Assembly (NCBI GenBank): GCA_963801255.1
Contig: CAWDEC010000008.1
Coordinates: 563,546 to 627,545 of the forward strand
Length of the DNA: 64,000 nucleotides
DNA from: JAICXG01 sp963801255
GTDB taxonomy: Bacteria > Verrucomicrobiota > Verrucomicrobiia > Chthoniobacterales > UBA10450
Direction of reading: 5' to 3'
The translations under genes were made by a program, and so were the position numbers. Position 1 is the stretch's first letter; each line of letters opens with the position of its first letter. The notes beneath the pieces are model-generated. The model searched no databases. It was not told the DNA's origin and worked only from the letters and a program-made list of their open reading frames with translations. Positions 33,431 to 42,965 of this stretch are shown piece after piece.

Positions 33431-34090
33431 ATGGCCCAAATCTTTTCGCGCAGCGCCAACGTTCATGCACGCGTGATCATTTTCGGGTTCGTTGCGTTCG
33501 TCTGCGGCGCCGGTTGGACCACTTACGCGGTCTTTTGGTCGCCCTACACGACCTATGTCGATGTGCCGCTCGAACAGCCGGTTCCCTTCAGCCACAAACA
33601 TCACGTGGGGGACGACGGCATCGACTGTCGCTATTGCCACACCTCGGTGGAGAAATCTTCCTTCGCCGGCATCCCGAGCACGCACATTTGCATGAGCTGC
33701 CATTCGCAGCTCTGGACGGAAGCGCAGCTCCTCCAGCCGGTGCGCGCCAGCCTAACGACTAACGAACCGATCAAATGGAATCGAGTAAACGATCTGCCCG
33801 ACTTCGTCTTCTTCAATCACAGCATCCATATCGCCAAAGGTGTCGGCTGCTCCACCTGTCATGGCGCGCTCGACGAGATGCCGCTCACCCGCCGCACGCA
33901 AACGCTCTATATGAAGTGGTGCCTCGAGTGTCACCGCGCCCCACAGGATTACGTCCGGCCTCGCTCCGAAATCTACAACCTCCATTGGCAACCGCCCTCC
34001 GATCAAAAAAGCAAAGGACTCCAACTCGTTAGGCAATACCAGATCGACACCACCGGTCGCCTGACCAACTGCTCCGTCTGCCACCGATGA
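33431..34090 (+). CDS. actA: Alternative complex III pentaheme cytochrome c subunit ActA
   Basis: 219 residues. An N-terminal membrane helix (about 15-38) anchors a periplasmic domain with five CxxCH heme sites: CRYCH, CMSCH, CSTCH, CLECH and CSVCH. This is the ActA subunit of alternative complex III, the quinol:electron-acceptor oxidoreductase that replaces cytochrome bc1. The last heme motif lies only a residue from the stop. The stop overlaps the actB start by 4 bases (ATGA). It is the first gene of a ten-gene respiratory group reaching coxA at 44641. Confidence 0.93.
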   Translation: MAQIFSRSANVHARVIIFGFVAFVCGAGWTTYAVFWSPYTTYVDVPLEQPVPFSHKHHVGDDGIDCRYCHTSVEKSSFAGIPSTHICMSCHSQLWTEAQLLQPVRASLTTNEPIKWNRVNDLPDFVFFNHSIHIAKGVGCSTCHGALDEMPLTRRTQTLYMKWCLECHRAPQDYVRPRSEIYNLHWQPPSDQKSKGLQLVRQYQIDTTGRLTNCSVCHR

Positions 34091-37072
34091 ACAGTCCCAG
34101 GTCGACCGGCAAGGAGAATGCCAAATTCGGTGACCAGTCGTCCGCAATTCCTCATGGCCGACTTTGGCGTAGCCTGGACGAACTGGCACAGACGCCGGAT
34201 TTTCTCGAACGTTTGCATCGCGAATTTCCGCGTGGCGCTTCGGAGTGGACTAACGAACTGCATCGGCGTGATTTTTTGCGCCTCATGGGCGCTTCCGTCG
34301 CGCTCGCTGGAGTCGGTGCGTGCACCAAACAACCGATTGAGAAAATCGTTCCCTACGTTGAGCAGCCCGAAAATGTTGTTCCCGGAAAACCGCTTTACTT
34401 CGCGAGCGCGACGAGCTTTCGCGGTTATGGCCAGGGAATCGTCGTCAAGAGCAACGAGGGACGACCGACGAAAATCGAAGGAAACCGTGATCATCCGGGC
34501 AGTCTCGGGGCCACCACGATTTGGGCGCAGGCTGATCTGCTCGACCTTTATGATCCTGATCGAGCCAAAGCCCTGACAAACCAAGGTTCCATCAGCACCT
34601 GGGGCGTTTTCCTCGAGCGTCTCAATCTCGCGCTCAGCGCACAAACCCCGAGCGGTGGAACGGGCATCCGATTTCTTACCCAGACCGTGACCTCGCCAAC
34701 GCTTGCCGCGCAGTTGCAGGAAATCGCGCAGAAGTTTCCTGGCGCAGGATGGCATCAATGGGATCCGCTCACGCGCGATACCAATCGCGATGCGAAAGCG
34801 GGCGGCGTTTTCGGCGCGGAGACGCTCTATGATTTCGCAAAAGCGAACGTGATCGTCGCTCTCGATTCCGATTTTCTTTATCTCCATCCGGCGGCCTTGA
34901 AGCACACTCACGACTTCGCCGCGCGCCGGCGAATCGGGAAATCGGAGGGCGCAACCATGAGCCGTTTCTACGCGGCGGAGCCAACTCCGAGCGTTACCGG
35001 ATCCAACGCGGACCATCGTTTGCCCGTCGCGTCTCATGATATTCCGCAGATTGCTACTGCCCTCGCTGCCATGGTTGGCGCCGGCGGGGCCGGGACTGGA
35101 TGCGGCGTCCAATGCGACCGAATGGCTGCGGGCCGCAGCGCAGGATCTGCGTGCCAACCCCGGCGCGGGCATCGTCATCGCAGGCGAGACACAGCCGCCC
35201 GAAGTGCACGCGATCGTTGCCCAAATCAATCAGTCGTTAGGCAACGTCGGCGCCACCGTTCGGCATTGCGCGCCGGTCGAAGTCAATCCCGCCAATCAGC
35301 TGCAATCGTTCCAAAGTCTGATCGGCGACATGCAACGCGGGGCGGTCAACTTGCTCGTCATTCTCGGCGGCAACCCGGTTTACGACGCGCCAACCGATCT
35401 CGGTTTCGGCCAGGCCTTGCAAAAGGTGAAATTCAGCGTGCACCACAGCCTGCAGGCGAACGAAACTTCCGCGCGCTGTCGTTGGCATGTTCCAGCGACT
35501 CATTTTCTGGAGAGCTGGAGCGATATTCGGGCCTTCGACGGCACCGCGACTATCGTCCAGCCGCTCGTCGAGCCGCTCTACGACGGCATTTCCGTGCATC
35601 AGTTGCTCGATGCTTTCATCAGGCAACCCGTCCGGTCAGCCTATGAGCTCGTTAAGGCAACGTGGCAGAAGGATACGCCCAGCCAAACCTTCGAAAGCCA
35701 ATGGCGCGACCTGTTGAGCAGCGGCGTGACTCCTGGGATTGGCGGTGAGCTCACTCCGGCCCCCGGCTCCGCACCAATCTCAGTATCGCAGCCTTTCGCG
35801 GCCGTGGCTGCGGGCAACCTTGAAATCATCTTCCGTCCCGACCCATGCATACTGGACGGCACTTATGCTAATAATGGCTGGCTTCAGGAGTTACCCAAGC
35901 CGTTTTCTAAGGTTACCTGGGATAACACGGCGCTTATCAGTCCCGCTCTTGCCCGCCGCGAGAAACTGGCTAACGGCGATTATGTTGAACTGACCTTCCA
36001 CGGTCGAAAGCTGGATGTGCCGGTTTGGATAACCCCCGGGCAAGCCGAAAACACTGTAACTCTGCACCTGGGCTACGGTCGTCAGCGCTCTGGCCGAATA
36101 GGCACGAATAAGGGCTATAACGCGTATTCACTGCGCACAAGCGACTCCCTTTGGCAGGGGAGTGGTCTGGCGATGCGCAAGCTCGGGCGCCGGGTTGCGC
36201 TCGCTACAACGCAAAGTCATTTCAACATCGAAGGTCGCGAAATGTATCGCGCCGGCACTCTCGCCGAATTCCTTCAGCGGCCTCATTTCGCGCCCGAGAT
36301 GGCGGAAGTCCCCAAACACGACGAGACGCTCTATCACCCGGATGAGTTCAGGAATGCCGGCTACGCCTGGGGCATGGTGATCGATCTCAATACCTGTATC
36401 GGTTGTAATGCCTGCACCATCGCCTGCCAGGCGGAAAACAACATCCCGGTGGTTGGTAAGACTCAGGTGATTCGTGGACGGGAGATGCACTGGATCCGCG
36501 TCGATCTTTACCACGCCGGCTCGGAGAACACGCCGGAGTTTCATCATCAGCCGGTGCCCTGCATGCATTGCCAGCATGCTCCTTGCGAGCTGGTTTGCCC
36601 TGTGGCCGCCACGGTGACGGATGACGAAGGATTGAATGTCCAGGTCTATAACCGCTGCGTCGGCACGCGCTATTGTTCGAATAACTGTCCCTACAAGGTC
36701 CGGCGCTTCAATTTTCTGGAATATAATGGTGCTCTCTCTCCAAGCGAGAAGCTGGTGGAAAACCCTGATGTAACTGTGCGCTCTCGCGGCGTGATGGAGA
36801 AGTGCACTTACTGTCTGCAACGGATTAACGCTGCCCGAATCACCGCCCAGCTGGAGACTCGTAGAATCCACGACGGCGAAATCATTCCCGCGTGTGCCCA
36901 GGTGTGCCCCGCGGAAGCGATTACTTTTGGTGACACCCATGATCCTAAGAGTCGCGTCTCGCGTCTCAAGCAACAGCCGCTCGATTACGGCATGCTGGCT
37001 GAGTTGAATACCCGACCGCGCACGAGCTACGCGGCGAAGCTCTGGAATCCCAGCCAGAACCTGAAGTCATGA
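34087..37072 (+). pseudogene. actB: Alternative complex III iron-sulfur subunit ActB, with one frameshift
   Basis: Together two frames encode a full ActB of about 990 residues. The 5' frame (34087 to about 35090) has a twin-arginine motif (HRRDFLRLMGASVALAGVGAC) and the molybdopterin-enzyme-like domain without cofactor ligands. The 3' frame (about 35090-37072) completes it (GLDAASNATEWLRAAAQDL...) and ends with a ferredoxin domain holding four cysteine clusters: CIGCNACTIAC, CMHCQHAPCELVCP, CVGTRYCSNNCP with CTYC, and ACAQVCP. The frame changes by one base inside the G/C run GGCGCCGGCGGGGCC near 35077-35091. Since the rest of the operon is intact and this subunit is required, a sequencing indel is the likelier cause. 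Confidence 0.88.
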
Positions 37073-38472
37073 AGACGACGATTCCACCTAACGAACAAAG
37101 AAATACTCGGATGTCGACACTGGGTTATCCGGCCAATTTGCTCGCCCCCAACCAGACTTACGAGGCCGTTAACGAAACCATCGGTTCCATCGTTCTGCGC
37201 AATCGGCAGCCGGCTTCGTGGTGGCTGGGCTTTATCATCGCCTTTGCTCTGCTCATGCTTTTCTTTTTCGCGGTCGCCTGGCTGTTAATCCGCGGCGTTG
37301 GAATCTGGGGCGTCAACATCCCGGTCGCCTGGGGCTTCGCCATCGTCAACTTCGTCTGGTGGGTGGGCATCGGTCACGCTGGCACCTTTATCTCCGCCAT
37401 TCTTCTCCTCATGTATCAGCATTGGCGGACGGCCATTAACCGATTTGCCGAGGCCATGACTCTGTTCGCCGTCGCTTGTGCCGGTCTCATGCCGCTCCTC
37501 CACCTCGGTCGACCCTGGCTCTTTTACTACCTTTTCCCTTATCCGGATACGATGGGACTATGGCCGCAATTTCGGAGCCCGCTGGTCTGGGACGTCTTTG
37601 CGGTCGGCACTTATTTCATTGTGTCCCTGCTGTTTTGGTATCTGGGCCTGGTGCCCGATCTGGCAACCATTCGCGACCGGGCGCAGAAGGCTTGGCAAAG
37701 GAAAGTTTACGGCGTCCTGGCCCTTGGCTGGCGCAACTCTGCGGCGCACTGGCAACGACACCAGATCGCTTACTTGCTCTTAGCGGGACTGGCTACCCCG
37801 CTCGTCCTTTCCGTCCATAGCGTAGTCAGCTTCGATTTCGCTGTCGCGATGGTTCCGGGCTGGCATTCCACCATTTTCCCGCCCTACTTCGTGGCCGGCG
37901 CCATCTACTCTGGCTTTGCCATGGTGCTCAACATCGTCATCCCGGTTCGCAAGATCTACCACTTGGAGAAGCTCATTACCGAACGCTACCTGAATAACAT
38001 GGCGAATGTCATGTTCGTGACCGGTTTAATGGTCGCCTACGGCTATTTCATCGAGGCCTTCATGTCGTGGTATAGCGGCGACATCTTTGAAGAATATATG
38101 ATGATGAACCGAGCCTTCGGGCCCTACGGCTGGGTGTTCTGGGTCCTGATGCTTTGCAATGTCGTTATCCCACAGGCGCTCTGGTCAGCGCGCATTCGCC
38201 GCAACCCGCTGACCCTCTTCATCGTGGCGTTGTTCATTAATGTCGGGATGTGGATCGAACGGTTTGTCATCGTCATCACAAGTTTGCATCGGGACTTTAT
38301 GCCATCCGCCTGGGGCATGTTTTTCCCGACTGTCTGGGATTGGGCTGTCCTCTTCGGCAGTGTCGGGCTTTTTCTAACACTCCTTTTCCTTTTCGTGCGC
38401 TTCCTTCCCATGATCTCCATCTCTGAATCGCGGGAGTTAGTCGCCGAACCGCAGAAAGCTAACGCTCTATGA
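37069..38472 (+). CDS. actC: Alternative complex III quinol-binding membrane subunit ActC (NrfD-like)
   Basis: 467 residues with about ten membrane helices of the NrfD/PsrC type. Typical stretches are WWVGIGHAGTFISAILLLMYQHWRTAINR, HLGRPWLFYYLFPYPD and YFVAGAIYSGFAMVLNIVIPVR. ActC binds menaquinol and holds the ActB ferredoxin domain at the membrane. The start overlaps the actB stop by 4 bases (ATGA). An in-frame second ATG at 37111 (MSTLGYP) is possible, but the overlapping start fits the coupling seen through the operon. Confidence 0.93.
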   Translation: MKTTIPPNEQRNTRMSTLGYPANLLAPNQTYEAVNETIGSIVLRNRQPASWWLGFIIAFALLMLFFFAVAWLLIRGVGIWGVNIPVAWGFAIVNFVWWVGIGHAGTFISAILLLMYQHWRTAINRFAEAMTLFAVACAGLMPLLHLGRPWLFYYLFPYPDTMGLWPQFRSPLVWDVFAVGTYFIVSLLFWYLGLVPDLATIRDRAQKAWQRKVYGVLALGWRNSAAHWQRHQIAYLLLAGLATPLVLSVHSVVSFDFAVAMVPGWHSTIFPPYFVAGAIYSGFAMVLNIVIPVRKIYHLEKLITERYLNNMANVMFVTGLMVAYGYFIEAFMSWYSGDIFEEYMMMNRAFGPYGWVFWVLMLCNVVIPQALWSARIRRNPLTLFIVALFINVGMWIERFVIVITSLHRDFMPSAWGMFFPTVWDWAVLFGSVGLFLTLLFLFVRFLPMISISESRELVAEPQKANAL

Positions 38473-39002
38473 CGCGCGCAACGCTTTACGGCCTGGCGGC
38501 GGAGTTTGAGACCGATGCGGAGCTCATGCACGCCGCCGAGCAGGCTTATGGGCAGGGCTACCGCCGGATGGATGGTTACACTCCTTTTCCGATCGAAGGA
38601 TTGGCTGAGGCATTGGGGAAAAGGAATCGCATTCCGTTGCTCGTCCTTTGCGCCGGCATCGTCGGCGGATGCAGCGCCTACTTTATGGAGTGGTTTGCCA
38701 GCGTCGTCAGTTATCCGATGAACATCGGTGGGCGCCCTCTGCATAGCTGGCCTGCGTTCGTTCCCATCACTTTCGAGCTCACCGTCCTCGGCGCCGCGCT
38801 CACCGCCTTCTTTTTCTCGTTAGGCTTAAACGGGTTGCCCAGGCCTTACCATCCGATGTTTAATCTGCCGGAGTTTGAGCGCGCCTCGCAGGATCGATTC
38901 TTTCTCTGCATTGAGGCGGACGATGCTCTCTTTGATCAGGGCAAAACACGGGCCTTCCTGGAAAGCCTTGGGCCGTTGATGGTCGCGGAGGTGGCGAGAT
39001 GA
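38469..39002 (+). CDS. actD: Alternative complex III subunit ActD (DUF3341)
   Basis: 177 residues with two membrane helices. The start TLYGLAAEFETDAELMHAAEQAYGQGYRRMDGYTPFPIEGL is the usual DUF3341 opening, followed by YFMEWFASVVSYPMNIGGRPLHSWPAFVPITFELTVLGA and a cytoplasmic tail with PEFERASQDRFFLCIEA. ActD packs against ActC. It overlaps both neighbours by 4 bases, with ATGA at 38469 and at 38999. Confidence 0.93.
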   Translation: MTRATLYGLAAEFETDAELMHAAEQAYGQGYRRMDGYTPFPIEGLAEALGKRNRIPLLVLCAGIVGGCSAYFMEWFASVVSYPMNIGGRPLHSWPAFVPITFELTVLGAALTAFFFSLGLNGLPRPYHPMFNLPEFERASQDRFFLCIEADDALFDQGKTRAFLESLGPLMVAEVAR

Positions 39003-39574
39003 GAGGCGGCTTGTGTCTGGTGGCGACGATGGCGCTGCTCGTTGGTGCCTGCCGGCAGGACATGTACAACCAGCCCCGAACCAAACCCTATTCTGCGACG
39101 GACTTCTTTGCCAACGGCGCGTCCGCGCGGTCGGTTCCTCTTCACACGGTGGAATATCACAGCGCGTTGTCGAACGACGCCTTTAGCACCGGCTTAAGCG
39201 ATGGTCTCCTCATCGCTTATCTGCCGGCCCCGCTCAAGCTGACGCCGGAACTGCTGCAACGCGGACAAGAACGTTTCGACATCTACTGTGCGGTATGCCA
39301 TGGCGTCACCGGCGCGGGCGATGGCGAGGTCGTGCGGCGCGGATTTCCAGCCCCGCCGAGTTATCATGGCGATCGGTTGCGCAATGCGCCGCTCGGCCAT
39401 TTCTATGATGTGATCACCAACGGTTACGGCGTGATGTATTCCTATGCTTCAAGGATCGAACCGCAGGACCGTTGGGCGATCGCGGCTTATATCCGCGCAC
39501 TTCAGCTTAGCCAGCATGCTACTCCGGAGGATGTGCCGCCAAACGAGAAAAGGCGATTGGAGGGGGCGCGGTGA
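38999..39574 (+). CDS. actE: Alternative complex III monoheme cytochrome c lipoprotein ActE
   Basis: 191 residues. The N-terminal signal ends in a lipobox (LLVGAC), so the protein is a lipoprotein. The conserved early segment MYNQPRTKPYSATDFFANGASARSVPLHTV precedes one heme site, CAVCH (in FDIYCAVCHGVTGAGDG), with distal Met likely in the YGVMYSYASRI stretch. ActE carries electrons out to cytochrome c or directly to the caa3 oxidase. It is coupled to its neighbours by ATGA overlaps. Confidence 0.92.
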   Translation: MRGGLCLVATMALLVGACRQDMYNQPRTKPYSATDFFANGASARSVPLHTVEYHSALSNDAFSTGLSDGLLIAYLPAPLKLTPELLQRGQERFDIYCAVCHGVTGAGDGEVVRRGFPAPPSYHGDRLRNAPLGHFYDVITNGYGVMYSYASRIEPQDRWAIAAYIRALQLSQHATPEDVPPNEKRRLEGAR

Positions 39575-40734
39575 ACGAAGGACTCGAGGCAGTCGTCGGG
39601 CGGCGTAAATGGTTCATGCTGGCAATCGGCGTGTTCTGTCTACTCCTTTCCTTGTTAGGATGGCTCGTTAACCCGCGTCAATTCTTCATTTCCTACCTCT
39701 TTGCCGAGCTGGTCTGGCTGGGAGTGGCTCTTGGCTGCATGGCCTTTCTCATGATTCACTACCTGACAGGTGGAAAATGGGGTTGGCCAATCCGCCGCAT
39801 GTTTGAGGCGGCTGCGGGTACCTTGCCACTCCTGGGTCTCTTTTTTATTCCGATCTTCTTTGGGCTGCATCAGTTGTATCCCTGGGCGCGGCCTGAAGAG
39901 CTGGCGGCGAACCCTGTTTTACAGCACAGGCATCCTTATATGAATGCCCCTTGGTTCGTCGCGAAAGCGATCGTCGCGTTCCTTCTCTGGAGTGGATTGG
40001 CCTGGCGGCTTAACAGTCTTTCGCACGCCCAGGATCTCACTCACGACGTCGAGCCGATGAAACGTCTGCGTAAATGGAGCGGACCCGGCCTGGTACTCTA
40101 CCCTCTCACGATTACCGTGACTTTCGTTGACTGGGTCATGTCACTCGAAGCCGATTGGTTTTCGACCATGTTTCCTATCCTGATCTGTATTGGTCAGATG
40201 CTAAGCGGTCTGGCTTTTGTGATTCTGTTGCTGGCCTGGATTGGGCCGCGCAGTTCGCTGTCCGAGACTATCGGGAAAGAAAACTTTCACCATCTGGGAA
40301 GCCTCCTGCTCGCCTTCACCATGTTGTGGGCCTACATGGCTTTTGCACAGTTACTCGTTATCTGGTCGGGCGATTTGCCGCACGAGATTTCGTGGTATCT
40401 CCATCGAATCGCCGGCGGCTGGCGCTGGGTGGTGGCGTTTCTTGTCCTCTTCCATTTCTTCGGGCCGTTCTTTCTCCTTCTCTCGCGGCAAATGAAACAG
40501 ACACGGCGCGCCCTGGCCACGATTGCCGCCATCATGTTTGTCGCGCACGTGATCGACGTTTGGTGGCTGATTACGCCCAGCTTTTATCCCAATGGCATTC
40601 ATATCAGCTGGCTCGACTTTACAGCGTTATCCGGCATTGGCGGCGTCTGGCTCTTTCTCTTCTTTTTCAAACTGCAAAGCAAACCGCTTCTCCCGATCAA
40701 CGATCCGCGCTTTGCCGTCGCTACTTTGGTATGA
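39571..40734 (+). CDS. actF: Alternative complex III membrane subunit ActF
   Basis: 387 residues, about ten membrane helices, the second large NrfD-like subunit of the complex. Recognisable parts are FLFAELVWLGVALGCMAFLMIHYLTGGKWGWPIRR-type helix 2, LYPWARPEELAANPVLQHRHPYMN, and SWYLHRIAGGWRWVVAFLVLFHFFGPFFLLL. It starts in an ATGA overlap with actE (GTG at 39571) and its stop overlaps the next gene's ATG. Confidence 0.92.
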   Translation: MNEGLEAVVGRRKWFMLAIGVFCLLLSLLGWLVNPRQFFISYLFAELVWLGVALGCMAFLMIHYLTGGKWGWPIRRMFEAAAGTLPLLGLFFIPIFFGLHQLYPWARPEELAANPVLQHRHPYMNAPWFVAKAIVAFLLWSGLAWRLNSLSHAQDLTHDVEPMKRLRKWSGPGLVLYPLTITVTFVDWVMSLEADWFSTMFPILICIGQMLSGLAFVILLLAWIGPRSSLSETIGKENFHHLGSLLLAFTMLWAYMAFAQLLVIWSGDLPHEISWYLHRIAGGWRWVVAFLVLFHFFGPFFLLLSRQMKQTRRALATIAAIMFVAHVIDVWWLITPSFYPNGIHISWLDFTALSGIGGVWLFLFFFKLQSKPLLPINDPRFAVATLV

Positions 40735-41204
40735 TTCCGCAGGGCCAACAGACCGAAAACGCAACCCACGAAACGAAGGATGCGGATGTGGTCGGCCTGG
40801 TTATGGTTGCAGGCCTTGTCCTTTTGCTGATTGCGCTTTCCCTGCTTATTTGCGGCGGAGTTTTGCATCTGTTTAACCGCGGCCAGAGCGGTAAGAACAA
40901 CAGCACGCAATTAGTGACAAGGGCAGGGGAATTCCCCGGACCGCGATTACTCGTGCATCCGGGAAGCGAGCGTGCGGAAAACGATCTCGCCGGCAAGACC
41001 AGGCTAGAGACTTACGGCTGGGTCAATCGTCACGACAGGATTACTCATATTCCAATCTCGCGCGCGATGCAGTTACTGGTCGAGCGGGGATTGCCTGAGG
41101 TTGGTGAAGGGCAAACGCGCTTGCAACTCATGCAATCGCGTCCGCAGAACGATGTCCAACCCGCGAAGCCCATAACTTTGCCGGTGCCGGAGGAGACGCC
41201 ATGA
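40731..41204 (+). CDS. Small single-span membrane protein of the ACIII-oxidase operon
   Basis: 157 residues from ATG 40731. A polar N terminus of about 22 residues is followed by one membrane helix (VVGLVMVAGLVLLLIALSLLICGGVL) and a periplasmic domain with PGPRLLVHPGSERAENDLAGKTRLETYGWVNRHDRITHIPISRAMQLLVERGLP. Proteins of this pattern sit between actF and SCO in many ACIII clusters, and their job is not established. Both ends overlap neighbouring genes by 4 bases, which argues strongly that it is real. Confidence 0.85.
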   Translation: MIPQGQQTENATHETKDADVVGLVMVAGLVLLLIALSLLICGGVLHLFNRGQSGKNNSTQLVTRAGEFPGPRLLVHPGSERAENDLAGKTRLETYGWVNRHDRITHIPISRAMQLLVERGLPEVGEGQTRLQLMQSRPQNDVQPAKPITLPVPEETP

Positions 41205-42019
41205 GTCTTCGGGGATTGATTGGTGGCCTGACAATCCTATGGCTGGGGACTGTGCCGTTAAGCGCGGATACGAGTTTATCGCCATCTGATCTTAAGCGGA
41301 TCACTTACGATCAGCATCTGGGCCAGGCGCTTTCGCGCAGTCTAATGTTCCGGGAGTCGGACAGGAAAAGTGTCTCCCTGGGAGATCTGTTTAACGATAA
41401 GCCGACACTTCTTGTCCTCGGTTATTACCATTGCCCAATGCTGTGCACATTGATCAATGACGGGTTGATCGAATCGTTGCAGGAGCTGCGTTTTAATGTC
41501 GGCCGCGACTTCAACATTATCGAGTTAAGCATCGACCCGAATGAAACACCTGAGGTCGCGACGGCGAAGAAGCGGGAGTATCTGAAGCGCTACGGCCGGG
41601 CAAAGGCCGAGAGCGGCTGGCATTTTCTTACTGCTGACGAGGGAACGATTGTGCAGTTGGCGAATGAGGTCGGTTTCCGCTTTAAGTACGACCCGGCTAC
41701 TCATGAGTATGCCCACCCAAGCGGGTTTGTTGTCCTGACACCGGATGGCAGGGTATCCCGCTACTTCTTTGGGGTTAACTTTAATCCAAACGAGTTGAGA
41801 AGCGCCATTATAGCTGCCGGCAAGGGGCAAAATGGCTCGCTAATCAAAGAGCTTATCCTCCTTTGTTGTCGCTATAGCCCGGTCACAGGCAAATATGGCG
41901 AACTCGTTCTCACGGTTCTGCGAGTGCTGGGAGTGGGCACGGTCATTCTTATGGCCTGGTGGATAATTAATCTTGTCCGAGCAGGCGCAACCCGGAACCG
42001 ATCTCAGGGGGCGGGCTAA
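41201..42019 (+). CDS. SCO1/SenC family copper chaperone
   Basis: 272 residues: signal segment, thioredoxin-like domain and a C-terminal membrane helix (VLRVLGVGTVILMAWWIINLV). The copper site CPMLC lies in LVLGYYHCPMLCTLINDGL, and the third ligand His is probably in the YAHPSGFVVLTPDG region. SCO proteins deliver copper to the CuA centre of cytochrome oxidase subunit II, which is the next gene (coxB, starting 2 bases after this stop). The start is an ATGA overlap with the previous gene. Confidence 0.92.
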   Translation: MSLRGLIGGLTILWLGTVPLSADTSLSPSDLKRITYDQHLGQALSRSLMFRESDRKSVSLGDLFNDKPTLLVLGYYHCPMLCTLINDGLIESLQELRFNVGRDFNIIELSIDPNETPEVATAKKREYLKRYGRAKAESGWHFLTADEGTIVQLANEVGFRFKYDPATHEYAHPSGFVVLTPDGRVSRYFFGVNFNPNELRSAIIAAGKGQNGSLIKELILLCCRYSPVTGKYGELVLTVLRVLGVGTVILMAWWIINLVRAGATRNRSQGAG

Positions 42020-42020
42020 G

Positions 42021-42965
42021 ATGGACAGTTTTCATCTCTTTCCGCCGGAGGCCTCCACGAGCGCGGCCCAAGTGGATTGGCTTTTCTTCGGTCTCGTTCT
42101 GATGAGTCTGTTTTTCTGTGTCGTCGTATTCTTTCCCATCACCTATTTTTCCATTCGTTACCGGCGCGGCTCTTCTGCCGACCGCTCTAATCCGTCCTCG
42201 GGGAGCAATCTTTTGGAGAGTGGGTGGACGCTGCTTCCCCTGATGATTTCGATCGGCTTTTTCGTCTGGGGAGCGACGGTTTACTACCACATCGAGCGAC
42301 CGCCACGAAACGCTTTGCAAGTGCAGGTAGTGGCGAAGCAATGGATGTGGAAGCTGGAGCACGCGGAAGGAAAAAAGGAGATCAATGAGTTACACCTGCC
42401 GCTCGGGCAAACGGTGAGTCTGACGATGACCTCACAGGATGTGATTCACAGCTTCTACATTCCAGCCTTTCGGGTGAAACAGGACGTCGTTCCCGGAAAG
42501 TATACGACGGAATGGTTCCATCCAACCAGGCTCGGAGAGTTTCATCTCTTCTGTGCGGAATATTGCGGCACGAATCACTCCAGGATGATCGGCCGGGTGG
42601 TTGTCATGGAACCGGCTAAGTATCAACAGTGGCTGACGTCGGGTGAAATGGGCACGGCGATCGCCTTGGAGGGACGTCGCCTTTTCCGGGATAAGGGATG
42701 CAGCGGATGCCATGAAGCCAACTCGATCGTGCATGCGCCGCCGCTGGAGGGGATCTATGGGAAACAGGTCCCGCTCAATTCCGGCGAGGTTGTTACGGCG
42801 GACGACCAGTACATTCGCGATTCCATTCTTCTGCCAGGCAAACAGATATCTGCCGGCTATGACAACCTGATGCCAAGTTTCACCGGCCATATCAGCGAGG
42901 GCGAGATCATGCAGATCATCGCCTACCTAAAGTCGATCGGAGAGACGCAACCTGACAAGAAATGA
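42021..42965 (+). CDS. coxB: Cytochrome c oxidase subunit II with fused cytochrome c (caa3 type)
   Basis: About 314 residues from ATG 42021; a TTG in the same frame at 41973 would overlap the SCO gene and is less likely. Two membrane helices are followed by a cupredoxin domain with the CuA ligands in FHLFCAEYCGTNHSRMIG (two Cys, His, Met) and an upstream His (VIHSFYIPAF). A fused C-terminal cytochrome c domain has CSGCH and a Met in NLMPSFTGHIS. The oxidase can therefore take electrons directly from ActE or another cytochrome. Its stop overlaps the coxA start by 4 bases. Confidence 0.93.
   Translation: MDSFHLFPPEASTSAAQVDWLFFGLVLMSLFFCVVVFFPITYFSIRYRRGSSADRSNPSSGSNLLESGWTLLPLMISIGFFVWGATVYYHIERPPRNALQVQVVAKQWMWKLEHAEGKKEINELHLPLGQTVSLTMTSQDVIHSFYIPAFRVKQDVVPGKYTTEWFHPTRLGEFHLFCAEYCGTNHSRMIGRVVVMEPAKYQQWLTSGEMGTAIALEGRRLFRDKGCSGCHEANSIVHAPPLEGIYGKQVPLNSGEVVTADDQYIRDSILLPGKQISAGYDNLMPSFTGHISEGEIMQIIAYLKSIGETQPDKK

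Noticed and set aside
40155..40730. Upstream extension of the 40731 small membrane protein frame through actF
   Set aside because: That extension is the out-of-frame shadow of actF; the ATG at 40731 gives the normal ATGA overlap and a proper membrane protein.
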